Positions 62,187-64,000 of a stretch of DNA of 64,000 nt are shown here, in pieces. Source of the DNA: Caldilineaceae bacterium (GTDB taxonomy: Bacteria > Chloroflexota > Anaerolineae > Caldilineales > Caldilineaceae); the NCBI GenBank assembly GCA_020433455.1, contig JAGRCP010000043.1, forward strand, positions 1 through 64,000, in the 5' to 3' direction. The translations under genes were made by a program, and so were the position numbers. Position 1 is the first letter of the stretch. Every line of letters begins with the position of its first letter. The notes beneath the pieces are model-generated. The model worked only from the letters and a program-made list of their open reading frames with translations. It ran no database searches and had not been told where the DNA came from.

Positions 62187-63596
62187 TTAAAACGTAAACG
62201 AATTTGTACGCGACGGCGTAGCTACATTCAGGCCCAGCTCGCTGCGCAGCTTGGCGGCCAACACATCCATGGGCTCCGGTTCGCCATGGACCAGAAAGAC
62301 TTTTTCCAGGCGCTCCGGGTCAAAAGCGCCGGCCCACGCCATGAGTTCAGCCTGATCCCCATGCGCGCTGTAGCCGTCAATGGAATCCACCTCCGCGCGC
62401 ACATCATACATCTCGCCGAAGATGCGCACGGGGGAGACGCCGTCCTTAATCTTGCGGCCCAGGGTATGCTCGGCCATAAAGCTAACCAGCAGCACCGTGT
62501 TGGCCGGGCTTTCAATATTGTTCTTCAAATGGTGGAGAATGCGTCCGTTCTCCGCCATACCGCTGGCGCTGATGATGATGGCCGGTTCGGTCAGGGTGTT
62601 GAGCTGCTTGCTGCGCCGAACGCTGCGCACATACTCCACATATTCATAGTCGAAGGGGCTGCGCCGTTGGCCTTCTTCCACAAATTCCTTGACCTCTTCA
62701 TTCCACTCTTCCGGATGCATGCGAAAGATGTCCGTGGCATTGACGGCCAGGGGGCTGTCCACAAAAAGGGGCAGATGGGGCGGGATATCGCCCGCGGCGT
62801 CCAGTTGGTTCATAGCGTAGACCAGCTCCTGGGTGCGTCCTACAGCAAAGGCAGGGATGATGACCTTGCCCCGGCGCCTGGCCGTTTCGTTGATAACCTG
62901 ACGCAGGCGCTTACCGGCCGAAGCATAATCGCCGTGGAGCTTATCGCCGTAGGTGCTTTCCATGATGACGATGTCAGCTGCGGGAATGCGCTCCGGATTA
63001 TGCAGGATGGGAGAGCCGGTGCGCCCCAAATCGCCGCTGAAGACCAGCCGCCACGCCTTGCCCGTGCTGTGCTCCTTGATGTCCAGCTGCACAATGGCCG
63101 CGCCCAGGATGTGTCCGGCCTCGAAGAAGGTGCAGGTCACGCCGTCGGCCACGGGAAAGCTGCGATGCAGCCCCACGCTCATCATGCTCTCCAGGGCGCG
63201 CTGCGCGTCATCCTGGGTGTAGATGGGCTCCAGCAGGGGCTCGCCGGCTTTGCGTCGCTTACGGTTCAGGTACTCGACGTCCTTTTCCAGGATGTGGCCG
63301 CTGTCCATGAGCATGTAGGCGCAAAGATTCCGGGTGGCCGCGGTACACCAGATCGCGCCGCCAAAGCCCTGCTTGACCAGATTGGGCAGATTGCCCGAGT
63401 GGTCAATGTGCGCGTGGCTCAGCACGACTGCATCCACGCTTTGGGGGTCAAAGGCAAAGTTCAGGTTGCGCGCGTAGGTCTCATCGCGCCGTCCCTGGTA
63501 AAAGCCGCAGTCCAGCAGGATGCGCTGATCGTTCACCTCGAGCATGTGCATGCTGCCGGTGACTTCCCGGGCTGCACCGTAAAATGTCAGTTTCAT
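62187..63596 (-). CDS. Beta-CASP metallo-beta-lactamase RNase
   Basis: 469 residues. The metal-binding motif is [14 protein letters not shown], followed by [12 protein letters not shown] and [10 protein letters not shown]. The beta-CASP region has [26 protein letters not shown] and [15 protein letters not shown], and [13 protein letters not shown] follows. This is the CPSF73/Ysh1-like branch of RNA-cleaving enzymes, probably acting in mRNA processing or decay. The ATG at 63596 starts directly at the fold ([15 protein letters not shown]). Confidence 0.92.
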   Translation of the reverse strand: MKLTFYGAAREVTGSMHMLEVNDQRILLDCGFYQGRRDETYARNLNFAFDPQSVDAVVLSHAHIDHSGNLPNLVKQGFGGAIWCTAATRNLCAYMLMDSGHILEKDVEYLNRKRRKAGEPLLEPIYTQDDAQRALESMMSVGLHRSFPVADGVTCTFFEAGHILGAAIVQLDIKEHSTGKAWRLVFSGDLGRTGSPILHNPERIPAADIVIMESTYGDKLHGDYASAGKRLRQVINETARRRGKVIIPAFAVGRTQELVYAMNQLDAAGDIPPHLPLFVDSPLAVNATDIFRMHPEEWNEEVKEFVEEGQRRSPFDYEYVEYVRSVRRSKQLNTLTEPAIIISASGMAENGRILHHLKNNIESPANTVLLVSFMAEHTLGRKIKDGVSPVRIFGEMYDVRAEVDSIDGYSAHGDQAELMAWAGAFDPERLEKVFLVHGEPEPMDVLAAKLRSELGLNVATPSRTNSFTF

Positions 63597-63839
63597 GAGT
63601 GAGAGCGTCCTCGTCTGCGCACCGGAGAAGGGGGAGCAGCGTCGCCGGCACGGAAATGGTTGTCGATGAATTAAAGGGAGCGTACACGCGCCGGGGCCAT
63701 TTGTCAATCAAAAACAGGCCGCGTACGGCAGAGACAGAGAAGATTGAACGGGGGGATTCCATTGGCGCGTCTGTGCTAATTCGCCGCCCGACATTATCCG
63801 CGGCTTATTCCTCTTTTCGGATTTTGCGCGCCCCTGTTG

Positions 63840-63845
63840 TACAAT
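63840..63845 (+). promoter_or_regulatory. -10 box of tRNA-Arg
   Basis: TACAAT lies 20 bases before the tRNA 5' end. A -35-like TTCGGA (63816-63821) is 18 bp upstream but weak. The rest of the 63597-63839 gap holds no gene. Confidence 0.45.
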
Positions 63846-63864
63846 CGGAACTATCAATAGACGT

Positions 63865-63941
63865 GCGCCCGTAGCTCAATGGATTAGAGCACTTGACTTC
63901 GGATCAAGGGGTTGTGGGTTCGAATCCTACCGGGCGTGCCA
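63865..63941 (+). tRNA. tRNA-Arg (TCG)
   Basis: Full cloverleaf: acceptor GCGCCCG with CGGGCGT (terminal G-U pair), D-arm TAGCTCAATGGATTAGAGCA, anticodon stem CTTGA/TCAAG with loop CTTCGGA (anticodon TCG, Arg CGA) and T-loop GTTCGAATC. The CCA end is encoded (63939-63941), unlike in the tRNA-Lys of this window. Confidence 0.95.
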
Positions 63942-63947
63942 AGGAAA

Positions 63948-63988
63948 AGGCGTTCTTTCCAGAATTTTCGGAGAGAACGCCTTTTTTT
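63948..63988 (+). terminator. Terminator of tRNA-Arg
   Basis: AGGCGTTCTTTCC (63948-63960) pairs with GGAGAGAACGCCT (63970-63982) with one G-U pair and a nine-base loop, followed by T7. It lies seven bases after the tRNA. Confidence 0.9.
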
Positions 63989-64000
63989 CATCGTCCGCCT

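Noticed and set aside
61629-63602. A 657-codon plus-strand frame across the HhH and beta-CASP genes
   Set aside because: It spans two real minus-strand genes and their gap, has no domain and shows biased antisense composition.

Overview
The window looks like a chromosomal contig of a filamentous, monoderm Chloroflexota bacterium (Anaerolineae/Ardenticatenia-like). This is an inference, from five features: Ala/Glu-rich and Thr-Pro-rich linkers on lipoproteins and solute-binding proteins; a tricorn-type protease; polysaccharide export with a fused Wzc-type kinase but no outer-membrane exporter; frequent GTG/TTG starts; and a high G+C background. No 16S rRNA or other species marker is present.

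Layout. 1-558 is non-coding and holds dispersed repeats plus a 133-bp ISL3-derived MITE. 559-2461 (+) has an AbrB/PIN toxin-antitoxin pair and a thiolase. 2487-7770 (-) has a HAD hydrolase, an MFS transporter, a nitrate/sulfonate/taurine-type ABC permease and ATPase, and a glycerophosphodiester phosphodiesterase. 7881-11712 (-) is a MalEFG-type sugar ABC operon, followed by a large tricorn protease (12194-15700, -). 15965-19642 (+) has a lipoprotein hydrolase and an operon of YgfZ, an octanoyltransferase and DUF503. 20912-23339 (+) is a compact membrane redox operon: DUF4405 haem-type membrane protein, small membrane protein, FMN-binding lipoprotein, and ApbE flavin transferase.

23656-25051 is an ISL3-family insertion sequence whose transposase needs a -1 frameshift. 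It abuts the last third of an MBOAT O-acetyltransferase gene, whose front is missing. From there to 44983 (+) runs a long, tightly packed, lower-G+C exopolysaccharide operon: AlgJ/X-like acetylation protein, several GT4 and GT2 glycosyltransferases, methyltransferase, Wzy/O-antigen-ligase-like protein, sulfotransferase, GT-C enzyme, initiating sugar-phosphate transferase, a large membrane sensor-like protein with an undescribed four-Cys head, and a tyrosine-kinase chain-length regulator with a ten-Tyr tail. A flippase (Wzx-like) lies on the opposite strand, at the end of the housekeeping operon rpsB-tsf-pyrH-frr-uppS-cdsA (46742-51649, -).

51952-54892 (-) has an orphan OmpR-type regulator, a lipoprotein and a four-module secreted surface protein. 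55189-60153 is a second envelope-glycan locus. 60227-63941 has tRNA-Lys, a 40-residue membrane peptide gene coupled to a membrane-anchored helix-hairpin-helix protein, a beta-CASP RNase-like protein and tRNA-Arg.

The genes are mostly about the cell surface. The EPS operon would build a polymer on a lipid carrier, with UppS supplying the undecaprenyl carrier. It would modify the polymer by sulfation and (possibly now lost) acetylation, flip it with Wzx, polymerise it with the Wzy-like protein and control length with the kinase. The most promising undescribed items are the Cys-headed 785-residue protein, the HhH/40-aa pair, the DUF4405-flavoprotein operon and the MITE.
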